DNA of 64,000 nt. It comes from Owenia fusiformis. Taxonomy: Eukaryota > Annelida > Polychaeta > Sabellida > Oweniidae. Position numbers and translations under genes: made by a program. Shown in pieces: positions 63,839 to 64,000 of the stretch. The DNA lies in assembly GCA_903813345.2 (NCBI GenBank), contig CAIIXF020000010.1:37392425-37456424 (forward strand), given 5' to 3'. Positions within the stretch are counted from its first letter, which is position 1. Every line of letters begins with the position of its first letter. The notes beneath the pieces are model-generated. The model was not told the origin of the DNA and ran no database searches. It saw only the letters and a program-made list of their open reading frames with translations.

Positions 63839-64000
63839 GATTGATTGCTAAGCTCAGTAAACGAGGTCGAATACAGGCGTTTTCCTACTGACGTTAACAA
63901 AAAGCAGTATAAGGTTAAGTTTTTGTTCAGATTTCACAATACAATTAAGTTAATAAATTGTTGACTATAAAAGGTTCAGGTGTGAAATATATACCAAAAT

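Overview
This is invertebrate animal nuclear DNA: AT-rich, with GT-AG introns, long tandem arrays and many non-coding inverted-repeat elements. The species cannot be named from the sequence. A class-2 type secreted semaphorin suggests a non-vertebrate bilaterian. There is no prokaryotic gene layout, and most short open frames are chance or lie inside repeats.

Two genes on the + strand can be assembled with consistent splice phases. The first is a complete secreted semaphorin (signal peptide, Sema, PSI, Ig-like region, Cys-containing tail). It has 16 coding exons from 8609 to 47435 that sum to 1986 nt, giving 661 residues plus stop, with a polyadenylation signal at 47841. The second is a complete cytochrome P450 of the CYP2 clan with 5 exons from 55083 to 58668 (1527 nt, 508 residues). 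A possible third gene is a minus-strand Cys/His-rich reading frame at 63542-63838.

The striking part is the semaphorin gene. Its exon edges have been tandemly amplified again and again. About 57 copies of a 105-bp unit (14339-20268) carry most of exon 5 plus its splice donor. About 65 copies of a 133-bp unit (31926-43914) carry the splice acceptor and first 87-plus nt of the PSI exon. Eleven copies of a 77-bp unit carry the end of exon 11 with its donor, and three copies of a 120-bp unit carry the end of exon 10 with its donor. Three other introns have arrays that begin at the donor itself. In the PSI array each intact unit could be read as an 87-nt, in-frame, phase 0-0 exon followed by a 46-nt intron. 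This makes it a candidate expandable exon cassette, although the near-identity of the copies also fits neutral minisatellite growth. The first PSI copy is split by a 3.4-kb fold-back element, which itself contains a nested 1-kb inverted-repeat element.

Region by region: 1-8505 has no recognised gene but holds two copies of a GT-rich repeat, an inverted-repeat element with a tRNA-like sequence, and small MITEs. 8506-47865 is the semaphorin gene. 47866-55082 is intergenic with minisatellites and a mariner-type element. 55083-58668 is the P450 gene, with a TA-flanked MITE in its last intron. 58669-64000 is repeat-rich, with tRNA-like direct repeats, a satellite of about 185 bp and the minus-strand Cys/His frame. 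The semaphorin and the P450 have no evident functional link.
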